A DNA stretch of 64,000 nt, from NCBI GenBank assembly GCA_947685225.1, contig CANTUV010000035.1, positions 3,417,501 through 3,481,500 on the forward strand, given 5' to 3'. Each line of letters opens with the position of its first letter. Position 1 is the stretch's first letter. The position numbers were made by a program, and so were the translations under genes. The stretch is from Garcia nutans. Its lineage: Eukaryota > Streptophyta > Magnoliopsida > Malpighiales > Euphorbiaceae. The notes under the pieces were generated by a model that was not told the origin of the DNA, made no database searches, and saw only the letters and a program-made list of their open reading frames with translations. This document shows, in pieces, positions 13,209 through 26,240 of the stretch.

Positions 13209-13221
13209 AAGGGGAGAAGAA
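13209..13221 (+). promoter_or_regulatory. Polypurine tract of the Ty3/gypsy element
   Basis: AAGGGGAGAAGAA lies immediately before the TG that starts the 3' LTR at 13222. A purine-only run in this place primes plus-strand DNA synthesis in LTR elements and fixes the LTR start. Confidence 0.85.
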
Positions 13222-13354
13222 TGTAATGCCTTAAAAAATAATAATAATAGTTGGTTAATTAAATACATTATAACAAACAATAATTTAAAATAAGTGATTT
13301 AATAATTAAGGTGGTTGGATGAAAATAAATATAATAGTAATAATAATGATGATG

Positions 13355-13427
<73 letters not shown>

Positions 13428-15043
13428 TGATAAAAATAATATATAGACAAAATATATATATATATATATGCATATATATTTAAATTAAAAATCATTAGAA
13501 TTAGTGGTGGACAAACTTTAATAGTGAAATTATTAGTGGACAAATACAACTTCATCCACTAATAATGTTGGAACTCATTGTGTGGATGAATGAATAATAT
13601 ATTAATTAAAATTATTGATAGAAATTGTTAGTAAATTTTTTTTTAAATTGATAATGAGATAGAATTAGTATTAAATGTTATAAGTTAGTGATAGTTTATA
13701 ATAAACAAAGAAAGAAGAAAATGAGAGAGAGAGAACAAAGAAACAAAGAAAGAATTAATATTAAAATTTGAAGGAAAGGAAAGAAAGAAACAGAGAGATC
13801 AGAGGCAGAGACGAGAACGGTGAAAGAGAGAGAGAGAATTAGTAAATACTTTTCGTATTTCTCTTTCGTTCGTCGCTTTTCGGCCACCGAACGGCTACAT
13901 GAGTCGGCAGCAGGGAAAGTAGACTCACCGGGCTTTCCAATGGCATCAAAACACTCGTGAACGGCTGCCGGAGCACATCGCACACGCCGCCCTAAGCGCT
14001 GGTCCGAGTTTTGCCAGCATAATTTTTGACGACTATTCCGACCGTTTTTTAACCTTTTTTTTCGGCGACTCGAGTATTTTTGAAACTCTCTTTTCATGAG
14101 CTTCAATTTAATATCTTATTTGCTAATTATGGATGAATATTTAGAAAATACATGTATTATAATTTAAAATTAAAATTTAAAATAATATAATTATATATAT
14201 AATTAGGTTGTTAATTAGTGATTAATATGTATATATGTTATTATTATAAATTAATTAAGTATATCCATAATTAGTTAATATTATGAGGATAATTTGAAGA
14301 AATAAAGTTTTAATTTGATTATATTAAGATAAAATTAACAAAATAAATAAATAGATAATTAGTGATAAAAAATAATTAAAATTAAATTACATATCATACA
14401 TTTTAAATACTAACTTACATAGATAATTAATGGTGCTGCTATGCGTTATCACTGCGTCCAAGATGCCATGTTTTACTTTTAGGTTGTCAGTAAATATATA
14501 TTTACTTACGCCTAAAATATTATGTTATCTATGAACTATATATGTTGAGATAAAAAATTATATGATTTAAATTTTATACTATACTATTGCGAATTTTATA
14601 TTCTTTTAAGAAAGAATTTATTATGCGGTAATTATGAAATTTTATATCAGTAATTTTATAAGAAAAATATTGTTTGTTTTCTATTTGTTATATAATTATC
14701 TTCTCACTGAGTAGTTGAACTTACCCCTTATTTATATAAATATTTCAGATATTGTTGGTGAATAAATCAATATAACATCCATTCTTTTTCGTCATTTAGC
14801 GCATAGATAAGGTCGGACCTATATAATTATCATTTGGAGTTATTTATGAATTATTTATATTTTTGTGTTAGATAATAAATAAGTTGTATTTAAATAAAAA
14901 ATTAATATCTACTAGATGATATTAATGTATGTATTTAAATAATATTAAAAAATAAATTGTGAGTGGTATTTTTATAATAAAATAATATTAGAATAAATTA
15001 TAAGATAAGTTCATTTTGAAAATTAAGAGTGCAACATATGACA
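13222..15043 (+). repeat. 3' LTR of the Ty3/gypsy element (about 1.8 kb, internally shorter)
   Basis: Starts TGTAATGCC after the purine tract, ends TGACA, and is followed by the target duplication CAAAC at 15044-15048. It lacks about 2 kb that is present in the 5' LTR; the junction is near 14415-14435. It contains an (AAT)n run much longer than in the 5' copy. Confidence 0.85.
13339..13424. repeat. (AAT)n microsatellite in the 3' LTR
   Basis: A nearly pure AAT repeat of about 28 units. The matching place in the 5' LTR (about 975-1010) has only a short, interrupted run, so the array expanded after insertion. On the minus strand it yields a meaningless poly-tyrosine frame. Confidence 0.9.
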
Positions 15044-15048
15044 CAAAC

Positions 15049-15116
15049 TTTGTAATAACTTTTTATTTGGTCGACAAATTTAAGTGAAACACATATGTCC
15101 TAATTAATTAGTTTCT

Positions 15117-15149
<33 letters not shown>

Positions 15150-18100
15150 TTTGATTCTTTTTTTTTTTGTTTAAATTGGCTTGAATTATTATAGCCTCTG
15201 AAAGTTAAAGATTCTTTTTCAGTGGTTTTGTGTAAAGAAATTATAAACTCTCCAAGCTCTTAATTTGATTTTCTAATAATTCTGGGGTTCTAGTTGTCAA
15301 TCACACAATGTTTGTAGTTTCCGTTACGAAACTAATTTGAAATTCTTACACTTTTTTTTTAATTTATTTATGGAGAGTTCTTGAAAGAACACTGTTAGTG
15401 TTAAGAGGTTCGAAAATTTTATAGTTCTTATTTCCTCTTTAGTACTAGTGCATAACTATCAAAAGAAAAGCTATATGCATCACCTGGAGTTATTGAAAAA
15501 TAATAAAGTCAAACTTTCACAAAATTAAGTTTCCAATTGATTGGAGGGACGTCAGAATCTTATAGAATTTCTTTTCCAATATTTCTTTTAATTAATGGTT
15601 CTTAATTCATCACGTAAATGCCAATTTTGTTAGTCTCAATTTAACATTCCAATAAAAAATAAATAATAAAAAAATGATAAAAATTCACATAAATTAATAA
15701 AAGAAATATATTATAGAATGTCTAAATATTAAAATTTGATCGAAAAAATGATAGACACTATTATAAAGCAATGACTTTCATATGTTAGCTCATTTTCATT
15801 AGATTAGACCCAAAAAAAATATTTAAATTAATTTTGACTTTTCACAGAATTACCAAAATATTATTAGAGTAGTCCATAAACGCTAGTGTTAATTGTTCTG
15901 CCTTTTGTTCTGCCCCACTTTCATATCATAAAATCTTCAATTAACCTCTGCATATAGCATTGCAGTTCCAATTACTTTAAGTAATGATTGCATATTTTTT
16001 TTGGCTATAGAAATATTAATTTTTTATGTAACAGTATAAACACTATAAGCCTACACATGAAGAAAAACTAAGCTAATTTGTTAGACAATTTCCACTTTTA
16101 GAAAAGCCAATTGGTTAATTAAGTTAATAATTAGTGATGGAGGGTTCATATAAAAGCCGGAAATTGACTAAAAATCACTACAATTCATGACTTATGATGA
16201 GTACTAAGATGACTTTTTGCTTTTTTATTTTTATTTTTTGGGTTATATATATTAAAATATAATTTAATATAAGATCATTTGACCCTAATTTATTTTATCG
16301 TGTTTTATATTATATTATATAGGTTTGACTCTCTGTATTCCTAGGAGTTGGTAACTTCATGTTATTTCTGTCACAAATCATACAGTGCCAAATCTTGAAA
16401 ATCTCTCCATTATAGGCAAATAAGTTGGTGCTTTAGTCTAAATAATAATAAATAATATTATCTGAGTGGAAAGAAACCAAAATCTAATGTTCCTCTCAAA
16501 GTTCATCGTTTTATCATTGCTAGGAATATGCAATAATTAGTAGTACATGGAATATGCTCAAAATATCACACAACAATTTTACAACTTCCAATTTTAGAGA
16601 AAAAAAAAAGTTGGAACTTTTATGATATTATAAGCTAATATTAATTTGGTGCCATATATGATATTGATAAAAAAAATTATATAATCAATTTTTTCGGAGT
16701 GGTATAACTAAACACACTATTAATTTATTTATTAAGTGAAATCATATGAAAAAATTGAATGAAATTAAATCTAGAAAGAGATATTTCAATCATATGATAT
16801 AACAAAAAAAAATTACACTTGGTGAAAGCGTTTGTTAATAATGAAGACTTTATTTTCATGCTAATCTATCAACTTAATTATTTGTATATATTTAAGCAAC
16901 ATGTGACATTTTTTCCATATATTATATTTCTACCATAGTTATTCAGAAAAAAAATATAATTCTATATATTGGTGAGAAAAGTGACTTTGAGGTTATTTCA
17001 TCAATTTAAAATTCTTTGAGGTTATATCAATTTAAAAATTTTCATAATTAGAATAAATAAAATTTAGTTTATAAATAAGTTCTAATTTAATAAAATTAAT
17101 ATATATTTTTCAAGGGAAGTTTAAAACAACAATCTCAAAAACTTATCTTAATTATCGTGTAGTACCAAATAGAAAAAACCATTTTGATATAAACTTGTAC
17201 AATTAAGCACTTGATTTTTCTATAATCATTTTATCTTTAAGCACTTGATTTTAACTTATTAGCTGGGTATACTTGTTAACCACTAGTACCGCCGCCCAAG
17301 TAGAGAATTTTATTTTATATTATTTTAATGTATTAATTAAACACTAATTTCCTTTCTAAAAAATTAAGAAATAAAAACAGTACTGGTAACATGCTAAACT
17401 AAAATCAATGAATTCTAATAATACCAACCACTTAGCGACTGTGTATCAGTCAATAAAACATGGTAAAAAAAATCGAAATTTCAAGTCAAACCCACTATAT
17501 ATAAAATAATATATAGCCACCAACCCCATTATATATAGGGGTCTCTATTCTCTGCCATTTTTCTTTGTCTGATATTTGTTTTAGGAATCTTTTTATCTGT
17601 AATTTTTTATAATTAAAAGTATAATTAATTAAATTATTTTTTAACTAAATTCTTATTTGATTTAGCTATAGTAATAATTATTAGGCTAATAATTAATATA
17701 GATGATAGTTATTAGCTGATAGGTGATTATTGTTAAGTGTTTAATAAATTTATTGTTGATTATTACTGTTAATATATTTAATGATAATTAAAATAAATAT
17801 TAATATTTATTTTTTATTCAAATATAATATTTATAAGAAGACATTATAGTTTTTTTAAAAAAATAAATAGAAATTACTTTTAAAAAACTCAATTTTGATT
17901 ATCTCATAGTAATTAACAATTATCATTAATTAAAAAAATAATCAAACAAATTTAATATAATTTTTGAAAATGAAAAAAATAATAGCTATATTAAACAATT
18001 TTTCCAAACACCTGTTAAGTCAAATAAAACAAATGATGAGGTCCAAAGTGCAGCCACTACAAATTGGAAATATCAAAAAGAAATGAAAGAATCTTGCCAA

Positions 18101-19739
18101 TGGTTGGCTCCTCGACTTGGGGAAGTCCCCACTAAGCCTCTACTTGCTGAATCTTTAATAATTTGTTAATTTGATAAAACTAATAATAATAATATTTTTT
18201 TATTATTTTGAAATAGAGTATATAAATTTTAAAAAATAATACTAGTATAAAATATTTTTAATCTGTATCAATTTAATTCATTTAATATTTTTGAATTTTA
18301 AATCCATGGTGATGAATATTTCTAAAATATATTATCTTGTCAATATAATAGCATAGAAATGCTTGATTAGGCAAAGAGAGAGCATTTGCTAGGCTGTAGT
18401 GCACAAGTATTAATTGTTAATTTTGTTGATTGTCAGCGGTCTATAATTAACGTGCCAAGACAAAATCTCTCCCCCGCTTTGCTTTAGTATCCCAACGGTC
18501 CAAGATATTGTTTTGGTTATAATAATGTGCAATTAAATAAAAAGTTAATATAACATGTTGGTGCGGAAAATTAATTAAATAATATTAATTAGCTTTATTA
18601 GAGAATGTAGAATTTATTTAAAATTACAAAGAGAAAGACTGGATATTTCGATGAGTTGAGTAAAAAGACAAGCAAATTAAAATGATCAATTCGTGTTTTA
18701 TCCAACCTAGTTTGATAAAAAATATTCTTCTACTTTTATTTATTTTCTCTTATATTTTGATGTTGTTCAGTGAAATTTAAGTTTGAATTTCAGAAAAAAA
18801 GTGTGAAATGCAAAAGTCAAATTGCATCAATAATATATATATATATATATTTCAATTTGAAAAAAAATCAATAAATCATCAATGAACATTAGAGAAATGG
18901 GACGAAGCAATAATATGATTTTGAATTTTTAACCTGTATTAAACAGTGAAATATAATGTGAAATGTTACCAATAAGAAAAGATATATTTATATATCATTA
19001 ATTAAAAACCAATTTAAAGCAAAAGATACATGTATGTAGTCAATATTATAGCTTAAATACATTTTTCCCTTCAGTGTATTCAGTCAATATTTTAGTTGAA
19101 ATATAATTTTCTTCCCATTTTCTTCTCTAGTTTTCTTTATTTTCTACCCTCTCAAATAAAATCTAGCTACGGTTTGCATGTAATTGAACTAACTAATCCA
19201 AACCCTTAAAAATAATTCCTCTTGAGAAAGTTACTTCATTTGAACTAAATCGCTGGAGGTTCCATGAAAAATTAGACAAGATTGGGCTCCATGTTTGTCA
19301 CTTTTGCGCAATATGCAAGTTCATGTCTTATATATAATGGAAAACCTATAATATGTTATTTTTTCATTGTGCAATATACATGTCACTTTTACTAATATGT
19401 TATTTTCCTTTTTGTCTTATCAGGATGGACTTGATTAATCTGTTATATCTCTCTTTAATTTATCTTAATTTAATTTTGCTTTTGGACCCAGATATTTGTT
19501 GAGTTCATTGTGAATATGCCAACCTGGTTGGGTTGTTCACATACGTTTTCAACCTTCTGGCTTCTAATCTTTCACTTTAAAAAAATTAATCAATGAACTC
19601 AAGCTGAAATACAATATTTGTGTAAATTAAAATTTTTATTTTTCCAGAGTCATCGATTCTAATTACTTATTGGGATCAATAAATTTATTTTAAGAGATCT
19701 ATTCAATGAATCTTCACAGTGAATATACTTATGAATCTG
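15049..19739. other. AT-rich intergenic DNA without a recognisable gene
   Basis: No long open frame, splice pattern, tRNA or rRNA-like sequence is visible. It holds A/T runs and (TA)n tracts (for example near 15120 and 18834). The segment at about 19037-19256 is a diverged copy of spacer DNA found again at about 34685-34880 and at 37375-37505 joined to 42737-42832. This ties the region to the duplicated CEP neighbourhood. Confidence 0.6.
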
Positions 19740-19747
19740 ATACAAAC

Positions 19748-20236
19748 TAGGGATAATAATGAGTTAAATATTTTCAGATAATCGACTCATTCTGATCTGT
19801 CTATATAAAATTTGAGTGGCTTATAAATGAGTTTGAATCGGTATTAAAAATATTTTTACTACACACTACGAATTCAGATATATATCAATCCTAGGTATGT
19901 ACTACAAAAACTTGGTTATATGTATTAGTTTTATTTTATTAGTTGTATTTAAGTTATGTAGAATTATTTTTTAAAAAAATTCTCAATATCAAAATTATAT
20001 TTAAATTTATTTAATTAAAAAATTATAATTTTATAATTTAAATTTTATAATATTCTTAAAGTTTTATATTTAAATAGATGATTAAACAAGTACAGATAAT
20101 AAGCGGATAGTGTTAAACAGATTTGAGATGGATATAAATAGTAAAAATATAATTATAAATAGATTTGAAATTAGTATGAATAATTTAAATTTAAATAAAT
20201 TTGAATTCAGGCATAGCAATTTTTGCACTATTTCTA
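19748..20236. mobile_element. Degenerate hAT-like MITE, about 489 bp
   Basis: The left end reads TAGGGATAATAATG. The right end, reverse-complemented, reads TAGAAATAGTGCAA, sharing the TAG start and part of the next bases. The 8 bp outside each end are ATACAAAC (19740-19747) and ATACAAGC (20237-20244), seven of eight identical. Eight-base duplications and TAG-type ends fit non-autonomous hAT elements. The interior is AT-rich and codes for nothing. Confidence 0.5.
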
Positions 20237-20244
20237 ATACAAGC

Positions 20245-20704
20245 TCTAACCTAACATTTTAAAATAATAAATTTATGAATTTTTTTCATTTGTATACTCT
20301 TCATTGGTGTTTTCTTCTTTTCATTTGAAATTTTACCTACACTTAGAAATATATATATATATATATATATATTTTGATAGAATCTACACTTAGAAATCTT
20401 AACACATGCGTCTATGAGATTATGCAAAGAATGACGGCAGGCGTGCTGCCTAAACAGTAAATGCACGCCTTAGCTAGTAAAAAGTTATTTTATGTTGTAT
20501 AATTTTCATTAAAGTTAGGGTTTAAAATAAATCACTTCTTAAAATTTGAATCCAGGACAAATTGATCATTACAACTGTGTTTGTTGTACATATATAAAAC
20601 GATGCTCGGTTATATATATATATATCTTTAATGTATGAAATACTAAATGCTACACATTCTTATTATCTTACAATCTTTAATTTAATAATACCTTGAGTTA
20701 AAAC
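20245..20704. other. Short AT-rich spacer before the first copia element
   Basis: Contains a (TA)n run near 20350-20372. A minus-strand frame at 20251-20466 has no recognisable motif and is judged chance. No gene or regulatory site can be supported here. Confidence 0.5.
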
Positions 20705-21169
20705 TGTTGTTTTTTGACTAATTTTTTTATCCCACGTATAGAGATGTGGGATATGGAAAAAGGGGATTAAGATTATAAATAAGCACCTCCTCCTTTTATT
20801 AAATCATCCCAAAAATAATAAGATTATTTATTATAAAACTTATTTTCTCTTTTCTCTTTTTTATATTTCTTCTTTGTAATTAGTAATATTATTTTAGTGG
20901 TGTTCGGGGACATAGGCAAAATTGACTGAATATCATTAAATTTGGTGTTCTCTTTATTAATTATTTAATTGCTATTTTTGGTATAGTTATGGTGGTATTT
21001 TGTGCTAGTGATTATATGTCTAGAAAATTCTGTCTAAGAAAAGACTTGGTATTTAAAAATGTCCATTGTGACCCACCTAATTTTTTTGAAAATTATCCTG
21101 GTATAATTGTTGGTGCAATTGTTCACATACTATATATATATTATTGGTGAAAAAAAAATCTAATTTTCA
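20705..21169 (+). repeat. 5' LTR of copia element 1 (465 bp)
   Basis: Starts TGTTGTTTTTTGACTAA and ends TAATTTTCA. It pairs with 25422-25885 along its whole length. A palindrome, TCCCAC...ATGTGGGA, lies at about 20730-20752. A likely TATA box, TATAAATA, is at 20774-20781, followed by a CT-rich leader; both recur in the 3' LTR. Confidence 0.88.
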
Positions 21170-21172
21170 TAA

Positions 21173-21188
21173 TAATTGATATCAAAGC
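21173..21188 (+). promoter_or_regulatory. Primer-binding site of copia element 1, degraded
   Basis: Sequence close to TTGATATCAAAGCC follows the LTR by a few bases. Compared with TGGTATCAGAGCC it has two substitutions, both transitions. It marks initiator methionine tRNA priming. Confidence 0.7.
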
Positions 21189-21312
21189 CAAGTTTTTCTG
21201 AGTATGCTCTGTGGTTGCAGCCTAGTCTGATCTTTCACATTAGAAAAGATATTTTTTGAATTATTTGTATTCCGTATTTGCTAGCTATTAAATAATTTTT
21301 TTTGAAGCAGAG

Positions 21313-22190
21313 ATGACAGACGACTCAGGCAAATAATCTACTCCAAAAGACAGCATCCACTTCTTCAATTTGGTCAAGGAATGCTAAGTCAAATGCTAGA
21401 CTTGCAGTAGAGATTTTTAATGGTACGAATCATTTTGGTATGTGGCAAAGTGAGATTCTAAACGCTCTCTTTCAGTAAGGTCTAGACATTGCCATTGAAG
21501 AAGAGAAATCAGAAGACATTGATGAAAAAAATTGAAAAGCCATCAATCGTGTGACTTGTAGCATAATTCGATCGTGCCTTTCTAGAGAATAGAAGTATAC
21601 GTTCTCTAAGAAAGTTTTCGCAAGTAAATTGTAGAAGACATTGGAGAAATTTTTTTTTTAAAAAAAGCAACCATAACAAGCTTCATGTGAAAAAGAGATT
21701 GTTTTGCTTCACTTATGTTCCTGGTACTACTATGAATGAGTACATCACCAATTTTAATCAATTGGTAGCTGATTTGATGAATTTGGATGTGACTTTCAAA
21801 GATGAATATTTGACTTTGATGCTGTTGGGGTCCCTTCTAGGGAAGTATGAGTTTCTTAAAACAACTTTACTCTATGAAAAAGATAAAGTGACTCTCTCTG
21901 AAGTAACTGCTGCACTATACAGTTACGAACTACGAAAAAAAGACAAGAAAGAGAGTTCAAGTGAAATAACAGAAGCATTGATAGTGAGAGGTCGCTCTCA
22001 AAGCAGGAAAAGAAAAAAAAAATAAGAGATCAAAATTCAGACCAACTAAAGATGAATGTGCCTTTTGCCAGAAAAAAGGACATTGAAAGATAAATTATCC
22101 CAAGCTGAGTAATAAAAGCAAATCTGATAAAGAAAAAGCTGTCGTGAATTCAAATGTAGCCGAGTGTGATGTGAAGACTCAGACCTTTTA
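21313..22190 (+). pseudogene. Copia element 1 gag, broken
   Basis: The first ATG at 21313 gives MTDDSGK and then a stop. The capsid region (UBN2-type gag) is clear at about 21687-22025, with GTTMNEYITNFNQLVADLM and LLGSLLGKYEFLKTTLLYE. The basic tail leads into a zinc knuckle near 22058-22095 that keeps C-x2-C-x4-H (CAFCQKKGH); a stop and loss of the final cysteine follow. Gag would package the element RNA. With several stops it cannot do so. Confidence 0.82.
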
Positions 22191-22199
22191 TTAGCTATT

Positions 22200-25100
22200 G
22201 TGACATCAACAAGCTCTTTTAATGTATGGCTACTTGATTCTGGTTGTAGTCATCATATGTGTCCCAATCGGGATTGATTTTTTGACTTTAGAGAACTAGA
22301 AGGAGTAACTGTTTGTATAGTAAATGAAAGTCTATGTATGATTAAAGGAATTAATTCAATCCAATTGAGGAATCATGATGGCTCAATCAGAATACTGACA
22401 AGTGTCCGATATGTACTGAGTTTGAAAAAGAATCTCATCTCGGTGGGAGTCCTAGAATCAAAGGGCTTTATTGTAAATGTAGCATATGGAGTAATAAAAA
22501 TTATCTCCGGTGCACTGGTGATAATGAAAGGATTAAGAAAGGTCAATAACTTGTATTACTATTAGGGTAATACAATTATTGAGACAACAGCAGTAGCTTT
22601 CAGTAATGATCAAGAGTTGGAAGCAATCAAATTATGACATATGTGCTTAGGATATGCTGATGATAAATCCTTAAAATTGTTGTCAGATCAAGCATTGTTG
22701 AAAGGAGTACAACCCCAAAAGTTAGATTTCTGTGAGCATTGTTTCAAAGGCAAACAGACTAGAGTGAAGTTTAGCACTGCAATCCATGATACCAAGGGTA
22801 TTTTGGACTATGTTCACTCAAATGTGTGAGGTCCTTCCAAGACAACTTCAATGGGAGGAAAGCACTACTTTGTAACATTTATTGATGATTTCTCTCAAAG
22901 AGAATGAGTGTATACTATGAAGAAAAATGATGAAGTGTTAAAAGTTTTCCTCATATGGAAAAAGATGATGAAAACTCAGACAGGCAGAAAAGTCAAATAT
23001 CTCCGCACAGATAATGGTGGAGAGTATAAAAATGATTTATTTTTAAAATTCTGCCAAGATGAAGGTATTATTAGACATTTCACAGTTAGAGATAAACCAT
23101 AACAGAATGGGTTTGCAGAACGCATAAACCGGATATTGGTGGAGAAAGTTCGGTGTATATTGTCCAATGCTGGGTTGGGCAGACAATTTTGGGCTGAAGC
23201 TGTGACATATGTATGCCATCTCATTAATCGCTTACCATCAGCTGCTAATGATGGTAAAACACCTTTAAAGATGTGGTCTAAAGAATCTGCTACTGATTAT
23301 AATTCCTTACGTGTGTTTGGTTTCACTGCATACTACCATGTTAAGGAATCAAAGTTAGATCCGAGGGCAAAGAAAATGCTCTTTATGGGGATCACCACTG
23401 GTGTGAAGGAACTTTGCCTTTGGTGTCCAGAGATAAAAAAATATAGTCTTTAGCAGAGATGTTACCTTTGATGAGTCTACCATGTTGAAAAAGATAACAA
23501 ATAAAATTGTACAGCAAACAGATGGTACTCCACAGCAGGTGGAGTTTGAAAGAAGCATTGTTGACCCAGCAACAAATAAAATAGATGAAAATACTCCGAT
23601 GGTAGAGTTAGATGAAGAAGAGGTTCCAACCCAAGAACCTCCACAGCAACAAAAATCTATTGCAATAAATAGGTCACGATGAGAGATTCGTAAACCTGCT
23701 CGATTTGATGATATAGTGGCTTTTGCATCTCTAATTACAAATGATGATATTCCTAACACTTATAGTGAAGCTGTCCAAAGTTTGAAAAAGGAGAAGTGGA
23801 GGAAAGCCATGGATGATGAAATACAGTCCCTTAGAAAAAATCAGACATGTAAGCTAGCTAATCTTCCAAAGGGAAAGAAGGCAATTGGATGCAAATGGGT
23901 ATTTACAAAGAAAGAATGATTTTCTAACAAGAACGATGTGCGCTACAAGATAATATTGGTAGCTAAAAGCTATGGTCAAATGGAAGGAATTGATTATAAT
24001 GAAGTGTTTTTTCCAGTTATAAAATATTCTTCCATTAGAATTTTATTGGCCTTGGTAGCACAATTGGATTTAGAACTCATTCAACTTGATGTAAAAACTG
24101 CATTTCTACATGGAGACTTAGAAGAAAAAATCTATATGACTCAGTCAGAAGGGTTCAAGATTGCTGGAGAAGAAAAATGGGTATGCAAATTGAAAAAATC
24201 ATTGTACGGATTAAAATAATCTCTGAGGCAGTGGTATAAATGATTTGACAATTTTATGATGAGGCAGAAGTACATAAGGAGTAAATATAACCATTATATG
24301 TATTTGCGCAAGCTTCAAAATGAATCTTTCATATATCTTCTCCTGTATATTGATGATATGCTGATAGCTTCAAAGAATTAAGGAGAAATCAAGAAGTTGA
24401 AGGCTCAGCTGAATCAGGAGTTTGAAATGAAAGAGTTGGGTGAAGCTAAGAAAATCTTAGGCATGGAGATATGCAAAGATAGGAAGAAAAGGAAGCTTTG
24501 TTTGAATTCGAAACATTATCTGAAAAATGTACTACAATATTTTGGACTGAATGAAAAGTCAAAAACTGTAAGTACACTGCTTGCACCTCATATGAAACTC
24601 AGTGCATCTTCATCTCCTAAAAATGAAACAGAACGGAAGTACATGTCAAAGGTTTCGTATGCAAATGTTGTTGGTAGCTTGATGTATACTATGGTGTGTA
24701 CAAGGCCAGACATTTCAGAAGCTGTTGGAGTTGTGAGAAGGTACATGCATAATCTTGATAAGGAGCACTGTCAAGCTGTAAAATGGATTCTGCGATATAT
24801 TCTAAACACCGTAGATGTTGGATTGATATTTGAGTGGGATGAGAAAGAAGGTTAATGTGTTGTTGGATATTGTGATTCCGATTATGCTGGTAATTTGGAT
24901 AAACATCGATCAACTACTAGTTATGTATTTACACTTACTAAGGGACGGTTAGTTGGAAGTCTACGTTACAGTCAACAGTTGCCTTGTCCAGTATGGAAGC
25001 AGAGTACATGGCAGTATCAGAGGCTGTTAAAAAAGTAATTTGGCTTCAAGGGTTGCTTGGTGAACTGGAAGTTAGACAAAAGCACATTAAAGTATATTGT

Positions 25101-25322
25101 GATAGCCAGAGTGCTATTCATTTAGCAAAGAACCAAGTTTGTCATGCAAGGACGAAGCACATCAATATTGGGTATCATTTTTTACGTGAGATTCTGGAGA
25201 AAGATAAAATATTACTTCAGAAAATTCGGACCACTGACAATCCCGCGGATATATTGATAAAGGTGGTAACAGCTATCAAGTTCAACCATTGTTTGAACTT
25301 GATCAATATTTTTAGAAATTGA
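22200..25322 (+). pseudogene. Copia element 1 protease-integrase-RT-RNase H, broken
   Basis: Protease motif WLLDSGCSHHM is at about 22228-22260. The GAG-pre-integrase module (CEHCFKGKQTRVKFSTA) is at about 22730-22780. Integrase follows at about 22860-23450, with IDDFS, LRTDNGGEYKNDLF and PLKMWSKESA. Reverse transcriptase covers about 23860-24860, with HGDLEEKIYMTQSEGF and catalytic LYIDDMLIA at about 24340-24366. RNase H is at 24984-25322, with SSMEAEYMA and VYCDSQSAIHLAKN. Stops sit at 22635-22637, 22827-22829, 22905-22907, 23100-23102, 24217-24219 and 24241-24243, among others. The protein pieces between stops are still well conserved, so decay came after a period of activity. Confidence 0.88.
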
Positions 25323-25408
25323 AGATGAGCGTTATACAGCGCATTTGAAGATATCACTGAAATAGTTTCTTTGAGAGAAGATTTACAGATTATAAATAGA
25401 AAAATAGT

Positions 25409-25421
25409 CAAGGTGAAAATT
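25409..25421 (+). promoter_or_regulatory. Polypurine tract of copia element 1
   Basis: CAAGGTGAAAATT directly precedes the 3' LTR. It corresponds to the CAAGTGGGAGAT-type tract of the second copia element in this window and primes plus-strand DNA synthesis. Confidence 0.7.
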
Positions 25422-25885
25422 TATTATTTTTTTGACTAATTTTCTATCCCACATCGAGAGATGTGGGATATTGGGGAGGGGGATTAAGGTTATAAATAGG
25501 CCCCTCCCCCTTTTAGTTAAATCATCCCAAAAATAATAAGCTTATTTATTTAGAATGTTTATTTTCTCTTTTCTCTTTTTGTATTTCTTCTTTGAAATTA
25601 GTAATATTATTTTGGTGTTGTCCGAAGACCTAGGCAAAATTGGCTAAACCTCGTTAAATTTGGTGTTCTCTTTATTAATTATTTTATAGCTATTTTTGGT
25701 ATAGTTGTGGTGATATTTTGTGCTAGTGATTATATATCTAGGAAAATTCTGTCTAAGGAAAAACTTGGTATTTAAGAGTGTCTATTGTGACCCACCTCTT
25801 TTTCCTGAAAATTATCCTGGTAAAATTATTGGTGTAATTGTTCACACATTATACATATTATTGGTGAAAAATTAATCTAATTTCA
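25422..25885 (+). repeat. 3' LTR of copia element 1 (464 bp)
   Basis: Matches the 5' LTR, including the TCCCACAT...ATGTGGGA palindrome near 25446-25470 and the TATAAATA box near 25494. Its start has drifted from TG to TA, and it ends TAATTTCA. Confidence 0.87.
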
Positions 25886-26240
25886 CAAAAAAAAATGCAT
25901 TATAATTTATTTGGGTGTGGGAAGACAAATAATTTGAAAATGATAATAGCATTTATTCATAGATGTATTTAGCTGAGTGGACTGAAACTTCATTAATTTA
26001 TTGATCATAAATTGAAAGCATATGTACAAACAGAAAGAGATGAGCTCAAATTGAACAAATTCTGTCCCTTTTTTTTCATTGGCAAAGAAAGGTAGAAGGC
26101 GGCTAATTAGACCTGCATGTATGCATGCAGAAATCCTAAAGAAGCATAACAACAGAAATTAATAATATTATTAATAACAACAGAAATCCTAGAACTAATT
26201 CTAGCTAGCACAAGTTGCCCTAGCTAATTTTGAATATAGA

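Larger units (their letters stand above)
866..15043 (+). mobile_element. Decayed chromodomain Ty3/gypsy (Tekay-like) LTR retrotransposon with a nested insertion
   Basis: A complete but dead LTR retrotransposon. The two LTRs (866-4666 and 13222-15043) are flanked by the same 5 bp, CAAAC, at 861-865 and 15044-15048. Internal order on the plus strand is primer-binding site, gag, protease, reverse transcriptase, RNase H, integrase and a chromodomain-like tail, then a purine tract ending at the 3' LTR. Protease before RT and RNase H before integrase is the Ty3/gypsy order. The very long LTRs and the integrase tail with its VLRNKVIPLVKILW stretch fit the Tekay clade of chromoviruses. Stops and frameshifts interrupt every domain. 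An Athila-like fragment occupies about 8950-12740, and part of the integrase is missing there. Confidence 0.9.
20705..25885 (+). mobile_element. Decayed Ty1/copia LTR retrotransposon (first copy)
   Basis: A full-length but dead copia element of about 5.2 kb with LTRs at 20705-21169 and 25422-25885. Protein order is gag, zinc knuckle, protease, integrase, reverse transcriptase, RNase H. Integrase before RT defines Ty1/copia. The purine tract and initiator-Met primer site are in the correct places. The flanking bases are AAAAC on the left and CAAAA on the right, so no clean target duplication remains. Stop codons are numerous and almost all are explained by C-to-T or G-to-A changes. Confidence 0.9.

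Noticed and set aside
13268..13555. Poly-tyrosine frame (also 914-1137)
   Set aside because: Translation of an (AAT)n microsatellite in the two LTRs, not a gene.
13696..14106. 136-residue minus-strand frame in the 3' LTR
   Set aside because: Lies wholly in LTR sequence antisense to the element. The matching 5' LTR region has no equivalent open frame and no domain is recognisable.
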